Positions 1 through 5,268 of a DNA stretch of 5,313 nt are shown piece after piece (the stretch's first letter is position 1; each line of letters starts with the position of its first letter). Source of the DNA: Syntrophaceae bacterium UBA1163 (lineage in GTDB: Bacteria; Desulfobacterota; BSN033; UBA1163). The position numbers and the translations under genes are program-made. The DNA is taken from contig DBZJ01000236.1 in the NCBI GenBank assembly GCA_002311635.1, positions 1 to 5,313 on the forward strand, in the 5' to 3' direction. The notes beneath the pieces were generated by a model that was given only the letters and a program-made list of their open reading frames with translations, did no database searches and had not been told where the DNA came from.

Positions 1-586
1 CAAAACCAATCCCTACGACGCTCGCTAACAGCCCCCCACCGATCGAAGTGTTAAAGGTAGCCGGAATTCCACCGCCGGTACGAGCCCCGATTAACGTAAT
101 ACGCTGCCAGACCGGCGTCCTGATAATTTGGCCCAAGGTGGAACCAAAGGAAGACCCAATTTGGACGATGGGTCCCTCGCGGCCAACCGACCCTCCGCTT
201 CCAATGGAAAGGGCAGAGGCTAGCGATTAAATCACTGCAAAAACAGGCCGAATAATGCCTTTGTGATAATAAACCGCATTCATCACCTCCGGAACTCCAC
301 GGCCTCTTGCTTCCGGAGCAAAATTCCGGACGAGGAAGGTGACGCCAGCGGCGCCCTTTACAGGCACAAAAAGGAAGAACAAACCCCACGGACCGACGGC
401 GGTATGAATATTAGCGTTATAGACTACCGATAACTTTCTTAAGAACAGCAGAATGTGGAATAATGCAATTAGCCCGCGGAACGCCACTGCCCCTAACCCG
501 GCAACGACCCCGACCAGAATCGACAAGAGGAAAAGCTGAATGTCCGAAGGATTCGCTTTGGCCACTTCCTTTTTTCCATAAGTCAT
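1..586 (-). pseudogene. ClC-family chloride channel/transporter, 5' part, interrupted by an in-frame stop
   Basis: This is the N-terminal half of a ClC anion channel or antiporter, an inner-membrane protein. Reading from the ATG at 586, residues 17-45 and 66-88 are hydrophobic helices. They are followed by the family motif APEARGRGVPE (90-100), the counterpart of the GSGIP selectivity motif. At codon 120 (229-227) there is a TAA. The same frame then continues with unmistakable ClC sequence: SLASALSIGSGGSVGREGP, whose gating glutamate is at 137, then VQIGSSFGS and GGGIPATFN, to the window edge. The intact ClC at 912-2732 has lysine (VKTIASA) at the stop position, so one A-to-T change of AAA explains it. 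Near the edge the usual FxxE segment reads LASVVGIGF and lacks the glutamate. An in-frame TGA 12 codons upstream makes ATG 586 the only ATG start, yet its AAAGGA lies just 1 base away, too close for good initiation. I call it a pseudogene. A sequencing error or a split gene remains possible, and the 3' end is not in the window. Confidence 0.75.
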
Positions 587-911
587 GTCCTTTTGTTCGA
601 AATCGAGGTGCTCCCTTCCTCAAATCCAATTGATCTAGCTTTTAAACTGAACTCTCCTCGTCTCCTTTAGTACAACTTTCATATAAGGGAATGGAATACG
701 TTGCGGGAGAAAGCGAGGGACTTACCGAGGATCTTAAAGAATCCGAAAGCAGAAATACCATATAATATTTTTGAAAATCTTCGTTGGGAGATGAATAAGC
801 AAAATACTGTATTTCACATCCGGAAACATGGTATTTTGAGGCAATCTTGTCAGCAGACAGCGGGCTTTATTCACCTTTTTCAACTCCCCATTCCCAATAT
901 CTTTTCTTTTT
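587..911. other. Intergenic region between the two ClC genes, no convincing gene
   Basis: These 325 bases hold no recognisable coding sequence. A rightward reading frame from a TTG at 701 runs into the antisense of the ClC 3' end and gives a protein of no recognisable family. No hairpin followed by a T-run is visible on the minus strand after the ClC stop at 912, so no terminator can be assigned to that gene. The sequence is AT-rich around 765-815 and contains a short palindrome (listed separately). A promoter for the downstream ClC fragment would be expected here, but I cannot place -35 and -10 boxes with confidence. Confidence 0.6.
800..838. repeat. Short inverted repeats in the inter-ClC gap
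   Basis: AAATAC-T-GTATTT (802-814) is a perfect 6-bp inverted repeat around one base. The left arm, extended to CAAAATAC (800-807), also pairs with GTATTTTG (831-838). One left arm can therefore pair with either of two right arms about 22 bases apart. This could be an operator or an alternating RNA structure upstream of the broken ClC gene. In AT-rich DNA it could also be chance. Confidence 0.25.
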
Positions 912-2732
912 TCATCCTATCAAGTCATTCGTCCTCCCCGCCTTCAGTCTCTCCATCTCATCGTGGTAGGTCCGGATGACATCCTTTCGACTCAGCATAG
1001 AGATCACCTTCCACGGATTTTCTTTGCTTACCACTGGTAGCTCACGAATCTCAGCTTCGGTCATCTTTTGCAAAGCGGTCTTAAGACTGTCCTCCGGTGT
1101 TACTGTCAAAACTGCCTCCGTGGCAATATCTCTGGCTATGACGAATTGGTGGAGCTCTTTTTCCAGCATGATCCTCCGCATATCCGCCAATCCCAGGATT
1201 CCTTTCAGGTGCCCCTTGTCATCAACCACAGGAAAATTCTGTTGATTCGAGTTTACAATGAACTGCATCATTTCCTCAAAGGGCATCCCTTCCGGTATCG
1301 TCTCGACTTCTCTGTCTGGCGGAAGGGCCTCTCTTACAGAAATATGCTCCAAAATGTCGATGACGAAATCTCCGGTGTGTGCTGGGGAGTCAACGCGCAT
1401 TGAGACCTGTTTTTCGTAGAGGGAGGTCTCTCCCAGCAAAAGATACGAAATGGTAGAGACGATCATTAGCGGAACAATGAGACTATAACCGCCTGTCATT
1501 TCAGCAATCATAATCAAGGAAGCGATGGGCACCTTTGCAACGCCAGCGAAAAAACCTCCCATTCCCACCAGAACAAAAGCATGGGGATGGATCACCCAAT
1601 GAGGAAACAGTTTTGAGCAGAGATTTCCATAAAAACCGCCCATCATCGATCCGATAAACAGGGAGGGCGCAAAGACACCGCCGCTCCCCCCCGAACTAAT
1701 CGTAAAGGAAGTAGCGAATATTTTGGCCAAGACCAACACCAGCATCAAGTCAACTGCCAGTTTTCCATCGATAGCGGATTGGATCCACTCATAGCCCCCT
1801 CCCAGTACCTGAGGGAAAAAGAAAGCGAGCCCTCCCAGCATCAAGCCTCCCAATGCGACCTTCAGTGGCCTTGAAACATGGAGCCTTCTGAAGAACCGAT
1901 CCCTCATGCCATAAAAGATGTGGATATAAAAGAACCCCACGGCCGCGCAAAAGACTCCAAAGACACCGTAGAAGAAGAGTTCACTGGGATGGGTAAAGGT
2001 AAACATTGGAATGTGAAAGAGGGTATCCCATCCGTAGTAGAAAGTGAAAACAGTGTAGCCCACAATGGAAGAAAGGATACAGGGGATAATCGCCTCGAAT
2101 TCGAACTCCGGCCTTCGGTAGAGCACTTCAGTAGTAAAGAGGGCCGAACCCAAGGGGGCTTTAAAGATGGCGCCGAGCCCCCCGGCTGCTCCAGCCAGCA
2201 ACATAATTCGGCGATCGTGCTCATCCATTTTCAGAACAGAAGCTAAAAAGGAAGCAAACCCGGAACCGATTTGGGCAATGGGGCCTTCTTTCCCCGCGGA
2301 GCCTCCTGAGCCGATGGTAATGGCCGAGGCAATCGTTTTAACAATAGGGACCCTCTTCCTAACGATTCCCTTTTTCCGATGAAAACTCTCAATCATTGCA
2401 TCCGTCCCATGCCCCTCAGCTTCGGGCGCAAAACGGAACACAAGGAGTCCTGAAAGGAGCCCTCCTAAGGCAGGGATCCAGAGGATCATCCAACGAGCGA
2501 GGGGGATCCCTAAGAGGGAAACCCCCCGGAGCTCCCCTGGAAGGATGAGCGCGATGAGATCCTTCATAAAGAATTGAGTTCCTCTTTTTAAGAGAAAATT
2601 AAAAAGAATGGCACCGAACCCGGATACGACGCCAATCAGAATCCCGATGAAGATCCAGCGCCATATCGACCTCATTCGAGCGGGTGAAAGGTATTGAAGA
2701 AATTTTTGAACTGTGGGCATCACTGAAAACAT
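912..2732 (-). CDS. ClC-family anion channel/transporter with C-terminal CBS pair
   Basis: This 606-residue inner-membrane protein belongs to the ClC family of Cl-/anion channels and H+-coupled antiporters. The membrane domain spans roughly residues 22-437 and shows the conserved anion-path motifs in order: EAEGHGTD (104-111, GSGIP counterpart, without the proline); GSGGSAGKEGP (141-151, gating glutamate E149); GAIFKAPLGSALFTTEV (187-203); GGVFAP (351-356, F354); and SLY (437-439, counterpart of the pore tyrosine). Position 203 is Val where E. coli ClcA has its internal proton glutamate. Channels and several non-canonical ClCs share that change, so coupling is uncertain. Residues about 475-530 and 535-595 form two CBS domains (a Bateman pair) that usually bind adenine nucleotides; NFPVVDDKGHLKGIL and ELPVVS are typical. 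The start is unsettled: ATG 2732, ATG 2720 and ATG 2675 all lack a clear ribosome site, and 2732 lies 7 bases after a terminator stem. The length is normal for ClC plus CBS. It shares orientation with the broken ClC at 1-586. Confidence 0.93.
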   Translation of the reverse strand: MFSVMPTVQKFLQYLSPARMRSIWRWIFIGILIGVVSGFGAILFNFLLKRGTQFFMKDLIALILPGELRGVSLLGIPLARWMILWIPALGGLLSGLLVFRFAPEAEGHGTDAMIESFHRKKGIVRKRVPIVKTIASAITIGSGGSAGKEGPIAQIGSGFASFLASVLKMDEHDRRIMLLAGAAGGLGAIFKAPLGSALFTTEVLYRRPEFEFEAIIPCILSSIVGYTVFTFYYGWDTLFHIPMFTFTHPSELFFYGVFGVFCAAVGFFYIHIFYGMRDRFFRRLHVSRPLKVALGGLMLGGLAFFFPQVLGGGYEWIQSAIDGKLAVDLMLVLVLAKIFATSFTISSGGSGGVFAPSLFIGSMMGGFYGNLCSKLFPHWVIHPHAFVLVGMGGFFAGVAKVPIASLIMIAEMTGGYSLIVPLMIVSTISYLLLGETSLYEKQVSMRVDSPAHTGDFVIDILEHISVREALPPDREVETIPEGMPFEEMMQFIVNSNQQNFPVVDDKGHLKGILGLADMRRIMLEKELHQFVIARDIATEAVLTVTPEDSLKTALQKMTEAEIRELPVVSKENPWKVISMLSRKDVIRTYHDEMERLKAGRTNDLIG

Positions 2733-2739
2733 TGGAGAA

Positions 2740-2770
2740 AACGGTGGCAGGATTTTTTCCTGCCACCGTT
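2740..2770 (-). terminator. Intrinsic terminator after the lipoprotein operon
   Basis: A perfect 13-bp inverted repeat, AACGGTGGCAGGA / TCCTGCCACCGTT, closes over a 5-base loop (2753-2757). Read on the minus strand, the stem is followed by TTCTCC, so with the last two stem bases the run is TTTTCTCC, a short U-tract. On the plus strand no T-run follows, so the direction is minus. It lies 30 bases past the stop of the OmpA lipoprotein gene and ends 7 bases before the first ATG of the ClC gene. It should end the pal operon transcript, perhaps incompletely given the short U-tract. Confidence 0.75.
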
Positions 2771-2788
2771 GAACGGTTTCTCGTTCAA
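2769..2788. repeat. Second small hairpin overlapping the terminator base
   Basis: TTGAACG (2769-2775) and CGTTCAA (2782-2788) form a 7-bp stem with a 6-base loop. It uses bases 2769-2770, which also belong to the terminator stem, so the two full-length stems compete only at their edge. It has no T-run of its own. It may simply stabilise the transcript 3' end. Confidence 0.35.
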
Positions 2789-2800
2789 TTCGAGGGATCT

Positions 2801-3520
2801 TTAGGGGAGAATCCTAAACTCCACTCTTCGATTCTTGGCGCGACCCTCTTTGGTGGTATTGTTGGCGATGGGCTTTGAACTACCATAGCCCTTGACAATC
2901 ATGCGGTCGCCAGAGATGTTGAACTTATCCATGAGATACTTCTTGGCGCTCTCGGCTCTCTTTTCAGAAATCTTCTGATTCTCCTTCGCTGAACCCAATG
3001 AATCCGTATGACCTCCGATTTCCACTTTGATATCCGGATTCTCCTTCAACATCTCCCCATCCCGGTCCAATGCCTTGGCAGCCATCGCATCGATATTCGT
3101 CTTCTTCTCGTTAAAATAGATGTTTTCAAATACCTGAGCTGGCTTCGGTGGTGGTGGCGGCGGCGGTGGTGGTGGCGCTGGTTTGAGTACCACCGGAGGT
3201 GGTAGCGGTGCTGACGGTGCCGGTTTCTCGCAAGGCGTTAGTTTCAAAGCCTCCAAAGATTTCTCCTTGGCTACTTTAATCGCTAGCTTCGTATCCTCAG
3301 CCCAATAATCTTTCTCTCCTATTTCGTGGTCTGCCAAAGCCAGATACGCCTCAGCAGTCGCGTATTGACAGGGGGCACACTTCTTCGCCCCGGCTGCAGT
3401 GGCTTTTTGAAAAAGCTCCTTCGCTTCATTATAGCCCATCATCGTTTCAGAACTTGCGCACCCAGAGACAATCATTGCCCCCAGGATGATCAGCATCAAA
3501 GCCATCCATTTCTTTTCCAT
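2801..3520 (-). CDS. OmpA-family lipoprotein with DUF4398-like N-terminal module
   Basis: This 239-residue lipoprotein probably sits in the outer membrane and binds peptidoglycan. It has a signal peptide with lipobox VSGC (acylated C21; A22 follows, not Asp, which favours the outer membrane under the E. coli rule). A helical segment, about 28-94, aligns without gaps to the neighbouring 98-aa lipoprotein. A proline-rich linker (99-127) includes ten consecutive prolines at 116-125. The OmpA C-terminal domain runs from about 130 to 239. In it, GGHTD (169-173) supplies the diaminopimelate-binding Asp D173, R188 sits the usual 15 residues later, and KNRRVEF (229-235) closes the domain. The N-terminal module also carries CAPC (48-51) and C97, which could form a disulfide in the periplasm. 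GGAG lies 7 bases before the ATG, with a stronger GGAGGT 11 bases away. It is the last gene of the pal operon, 30 bases after its neighbour and just before a terminator. The exact function is unknown; envelope anchoring is inferred from the domain. Confidence 0.93.
   Translation of the reverse strand: MEKKWMALMLIILGAMIVSGCASSETMMGYNEAKELFQKATAAGAKKCAPCQYATAEAYLALADHEIGEKDYWAEDTKLAIKVAKEKSLEALKLTPCEKPAPSAPLPPPVVLKPAPPPPPPPPPPKPAQVFENIYFNEKKTNIDAMAAKALDRDGEMLKENPDIKVEIGGHTDSLGSAKENQKISEKRAESAKKYLMDKFNISGDRMIVKGYGSSKPIANNTTKEGRAKNRRVEFRILP
3146..3175 (-). repeat. Triplet-repeat tract encoding ten prolines
   Basis: On the coding strand the tract reads three CCA, three CCG, three CCA and one CCG codon, giving prolines 116-125 of the OmpA lipoprotein. 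The blocky use of identical triplets indicates growth by replication slippage, so tract length may vary between strains in steps of one proline. A run this long is expected to need elongation factor P for translation. Structurally it is a stiff spacer between the lipid-anchored module and the peptidoglycan-binding domain. Confidence 0.85.
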
Positions 3521-3550
3521 ATCCCTACTCCACCTCCTCTCCCTTATAGC

Positions 3551-3847
3551 CTATTTTTTCTTTTGGATTTCAGCTAAACCTGCTTGCGATGCAGCCCTTG
3601 AGCGCCTCGCAAATTCTGCTGCGGGTTTGTAACCGGGTTCATTAAGTTCGATTTTTGCAATCTCTAAAAACTTTTCGGCACTGCAGTATTCATAAGGTAC
3701 CAGTGTCGCTCCTCCTGCCGCCTTCAATTCAGAAAACGATTGCTGAGCAGCCTTCATCTCTTTCGTGGCGCTGAAATAATAGCATCCGGAAAGGGCAAAG
3801 GAGAAAAGAACAAAAACAGCGAGACATTTCCCGATCCTTTTACTCAT
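3551..3847 (-). CDS. Small DUF4398-like lipoprotein
   Basis: This 98-residue lipoprotein has a hydrophobic signal peptide (about 8-19) and lipobox LSGC, acylated at C22. Tyr follows the Cys, so outer-membrane sorting is likely under the E. coli rule. The mature part is mostly helical (about 27-97) and rich in Ala, Glu and Lys. It matches the N-terminal module of the next gene without gaps (residues 38-96 here against 37-95 there), sharing F, AAG, P, Y, AE, L, A, E, E, Y and a late Ala. It resembles DUF4398-type helical lipoproteins, whose biochemical role is not established. It has no OmpA domain, so it cannot bind peptidoglycan that way itself. An AGGGGGTGA ribosome site lies about 5 bases before the ATG. 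It sits between pal (55 bases upstream) and the OmpA lipoprotein gene (30 bases downstream), so all three are probably co-transcribed. Gene identity is confident; function is unknown. Confidence 0.88.
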   Translation of the reverse strand: MSKRIGKCLAVFVLFSFALSGCYYFSATKEMKAAQQSFSELKAAGGATLVPYEYCSAEKFLEIAKIELNEPGYKPAAEFARRSRAASQAGLAEIQKKK

Positions 3848-3902
3848 AGGTTCACCCCCTTTGTTGTTTGATGAACAAACGCGGCAAGGAGATCCAGCGT
3901 TC

Positions 3903-4472
3903 TTACTTCGCTGTAACTATGATGTGGGCTCTCCGGTTTTTCGCCCATGCCTCTTCATTATGGCCGGGATCCAAAGGCTTCTCTTTTCCATAGCTGATTG
4001 TGGAGATACGACTTGGAGAAACACCATGGGAAGCGAGATAGTTTTTTGCCGAATTGGCCCGTCTCTCTCCGAGAGCAAGATTATACTCTACCGTTCCTCT
4101 TTCATCGCAGTGCCCTTCAACCTGAATCCTGATCTTGGGGTATTTCTTCAGCAAGGCCGCGTTTTGGTTCAGGATCTCTCCATCTCCTGGACGAATGTTG
4201 TATTTATCAAAGTCGAAGTGAATGTCTTTTAAAAGTTCGCTTTCAAAAACCTCCCCCTTAATCCCTGGTTCCTTTCTTGCCACGAGACTCTTTTCAAATT
4301 CTTTCCCACCCTCGGGTTTCATTTCCTTTGTTCCTTCAGCCTCACGCTTTGCCACCCCTTCTTCTTTTTTAACGGATGGCTCCTCCTTAACCATGGTTTT
4401 CTTTGGACATCCTATTAGGATGAGTCCAAAACAGAGGATAAGAACCAAAATGCCAAGATGTTTTCTAACCAT
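3903..4472 (-). CDS. pal: Peptidoglycan-associated lipoprotein Pal
   Basis: Pal is an outer-membrane lipoprotein that binds peptidoglycan and works with the Tol proteins to keep the outer membrane attached, especially at division. The 189-residue product has a signal peptide with lipobox LIGC (acylated C22, next residue Pro). A Lys/Glu-rich, probably disordered tether covers about 24-72, longer than in E. coli Pal. The OmpA-like domain runs from about 78 to 187: IHFDFDKYNI (84-93), VEGHCDERGT (118-127) with the peptidoglycan-contacting Asp D123, R138 15 residues later, and KNRRAHI (178-184). GHCDERGT followed by EYNLALGERRA is the classic Pal signature that separates it from other OmpA-domain proteins. 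A very good AAAGGAGG lies 6 bases before the ATG. It is the first gene of a three-lipoprotein operon. Unusually, tolB and ybgF/cpoB are not adjacent; MarR lies upstream and small lipoproteins downstream. A second Pal-like paralog elsewhere in the genome is possible. Confidence 0.93.
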   Translation of the reverse strand: MVRKHLGILVLILCFGLILIGCPKKTMVKEEPSVKKEEGVAKREAEGTKEMKPEGGKEFEKSLVARKEPGIKGEVFESELLKDIHFDFDKYNIRPGDGEILNQNAALLKKYPKIRIQVEGHCDERGTVEYNLALGERRANSAKNYLASHGVSPSRISTISYGKEKPLDPGHNEEAWAKNRRAHIIVTAK

Positions 4473-4562
4473 AATCTGCCTCCTTTAATGAGTGATTTGA
4501 ATGACCCTTGCTGTGAAATCCTGTAAAGAAAAAGAAGGAGGCCTGCGTCAGAGAAGTGGATT

Positions 4563-4593
4563 CCATGGAAATCGTGTTTGATTTCGATCATGG
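4563..4593 (-). promoter_or_regulatory. Imperfect inverted repeat in the pal leader
   Basis: CCATG (4563-4567) pairs with CATGG (4589-4593), and GAAATC (4568-4573) pairs with GATTTC (4580-4585). A 6-base loop and a 3-base bulge (4586-4588) remain, giving 11 base pairs in total. It lies between the promoter candidate and the pal ribosome site, so it could be an operator or a leader RNA hairpin. No T-run follows. No regulator can be assigned, although the adjacent MarR protein is an obvious suspect. Confidence 0.3.
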
Positions 4594-4643
4594 GAGGTGA
4601 AACAAGCTGACCATGCCTCCTTCAATGCTATTCGCTCATTTTT

Positions 4644-4672
4644 GTTATTCGAGTTGCCCTCCCTGTTGTTAA
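4644..4672 (-). promoter_or_regulatory. Candidate sigma70-type promoter for the pal operon
   Basis: On the minus strand, TTAACA (4672-4667; five of six match TTGACA) is followed after exactly 17 bases by AATAAC (4649-4644; four of six match TATAAT). Transcription would start near 4637 and leave a leader of about 165 bases before pal, containing the inverted repeat at 4563-4593. The spacing and position are good, but the -10 box is imperfect and consensus matches of this quality occur by chance. Confidence 0.35.
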
Positions 4673-4752
4673 GACTATCTTCGTTTTTCTATTCTCTGGT
4701 CCCGTGACTTTCTTATTTCTCAGGATTCACGGGCGGCATTGCATCCTGACCG

Positions 4753-5232
4753 TTATTCCTGATCGAAGAAAAAAGTGACCTTCACATCCTCGACTTCCAT
4801 GATTCCAACCAATTTCTGGACCGAACCGTAAATGAGATTCAACTCTCCCTTTTTCAAATTTGTTAGCCCATGGATCATCTTCCCCTGAGCAGGATTCGGC
4901 GCCGTCCTGGCTAACCTCTTCCCTTTGCTGGTCAACTGGACATAGATCACTCTACGATCCACCCGGTCCCGATTCCTTGTCACGTAGCCTTTCTTCTCCA
5001 GCCGGTCTATTACTCCTGTGATGGTGCTGGGGTGCAAATACATTCTTTCACTCAGATCGCTCAGCGACAGGCTCTCATTTTGGGAGATGGTTTTGAGTGC
5101 CCAGAGCTGTGGTCCGGTAATACCGAATTTTTGGGAGACTTCATGCGAATAATCCTGGATCGCTTTAAAAATCCTACGAAGGGATTGCATGATTTCTGAA
5201 ATCGCCACGTCCCTGGCAACTTGGCTGGTCAT
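4753..5232 (-). CDS. MarR-family transcriptional regulator
   Basis: This 159-residue cytoplasmic DNA-binding protein of the MarR/SlyA type would act as a dimer and usually releases DNA on binding a small ligand. Helices at about 10-36 form part of the dimer and ligand region, and GITGPQLWALKTI (37-49) is the typical second helix. Residues 57-82 are the helix-turn-helix (LSDLSERMYLHPSTITGVID, then RLEKKG). The wing, 83-101, carries the family signature DRRVIYVQLT, with D92, R93 and R94. The C-terminal helix region (about 112-146) is followed by a short tail ending FFFDQE. Length is normal. GAGAGG lies 5 bases before the ATG. It has its own upstream region with a small palindrome, which suggests autoregulation. 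The target genes are unknown: the lipoprotein operon 280 bases downstream runs in the same direction, and anything upstream is outside the window. Confidence 0.92.
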   Translation of the reverse strand: MTSQVARDVAISEIMQSLRRIFKAIQDYSHEVSQKFGITGPQLWALKTISQNESLSLSDLSERMYLHPSTITGVIDRLEKKGYVTRNRDRVDRRVIYVQLTSKGKRLARTAPNPAQGKMIHGLTNLKKGELNLIYGSVQKLVGIMEVEDVKVTFFFDQE

Positions 5233-5256
5233 CTAAACCTCTCAACACATCACTTT

Positions 5257-5268
5257 ATTGCACGCAAT
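5257..5268. promoter_or_regulatory. Candidate MarR operator in the leader
   Basis: ATTGC-AC-GCAAT is a 12-base interrupted palindrome located 25 bases before the marR start codon. MarR proteins commonly bind short interrupted palindromes in their own promoter region. On the minus strand a TCTAAT sequence (5287-5282; five of six match TATAAT) lies just upstream of it, but no good -35 box is seen at the right spacing. TTAGA (5283-5287) and TCTAA (5305-5309) form another inverted pair flanking ACTAGT (5291-5296). The assignment rests on position and symmetry only. Confidence 0.3.

Larger units (their letters stand above)
4473..4752. other. Intergenic region between marR and pal
   Basis: These 280 bases hold no gene that I can support. 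Read on the minus strand they contain a 7-bp inverted repeat (CCCGTGA at 4701-4707, TCACGGG at 4727-4733, 19-base loop) just after the MarR stop. It has no T-run, so it is a poor terminator candidate. Then come a promoter candidate, an imperfect hairpin, and the pal ribosome site. Near-identical strings TGCCTCCTTYAATG occur at 4477-4490 (the pal ribosome site) and around 4614-4627. The second looks like a duplicated or decoy ribosome site in front of an eight-codon frame. Confidence 0.6.

Noticed and set aside
227..229. Recoding of TAA as a sense codon
   Set aside because: The other genes here end normally, three of them with TAA (2801, 3903, 4753). No special context such as a downstream recoding structure was seen.
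51..389. Alternative minus-strand frame across the ClC interruption, suggesting a frameshift
   Set aside because: ClC sequence continues in the original frame on both sides of the TAA, so the defect is a nonsense codon, not a frameshift.
701..979. Rightward 92-codon reading frame in the inter-ClC gap
   Set aside because: It starts with TTG, has no recognisable family, and its end overlaps the antisense of the certain ClC 3' end. It is probably chance.
1878..2246. Rightward 122-codon frame and a 106-codon minus frame inside the ClC gene
   Set aside because: Both are shadows of the ClC coding sequence, which shows clear family motifs throughout.
4588..4614. Eight-codon leader peptide frame (MVSLFHLP) before pal
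   Set aside because: The ribosome-site match is only 1 base from the ATG, and the peptide has no amino-acid bias typical of attenuation leaders.
4701..4733. CCCGTGA / TCACGGG repeat as the marR terminator
   Set aside because: The stem is only 7 bp with a 19-base loop, and no T-run follows on the minus strand.
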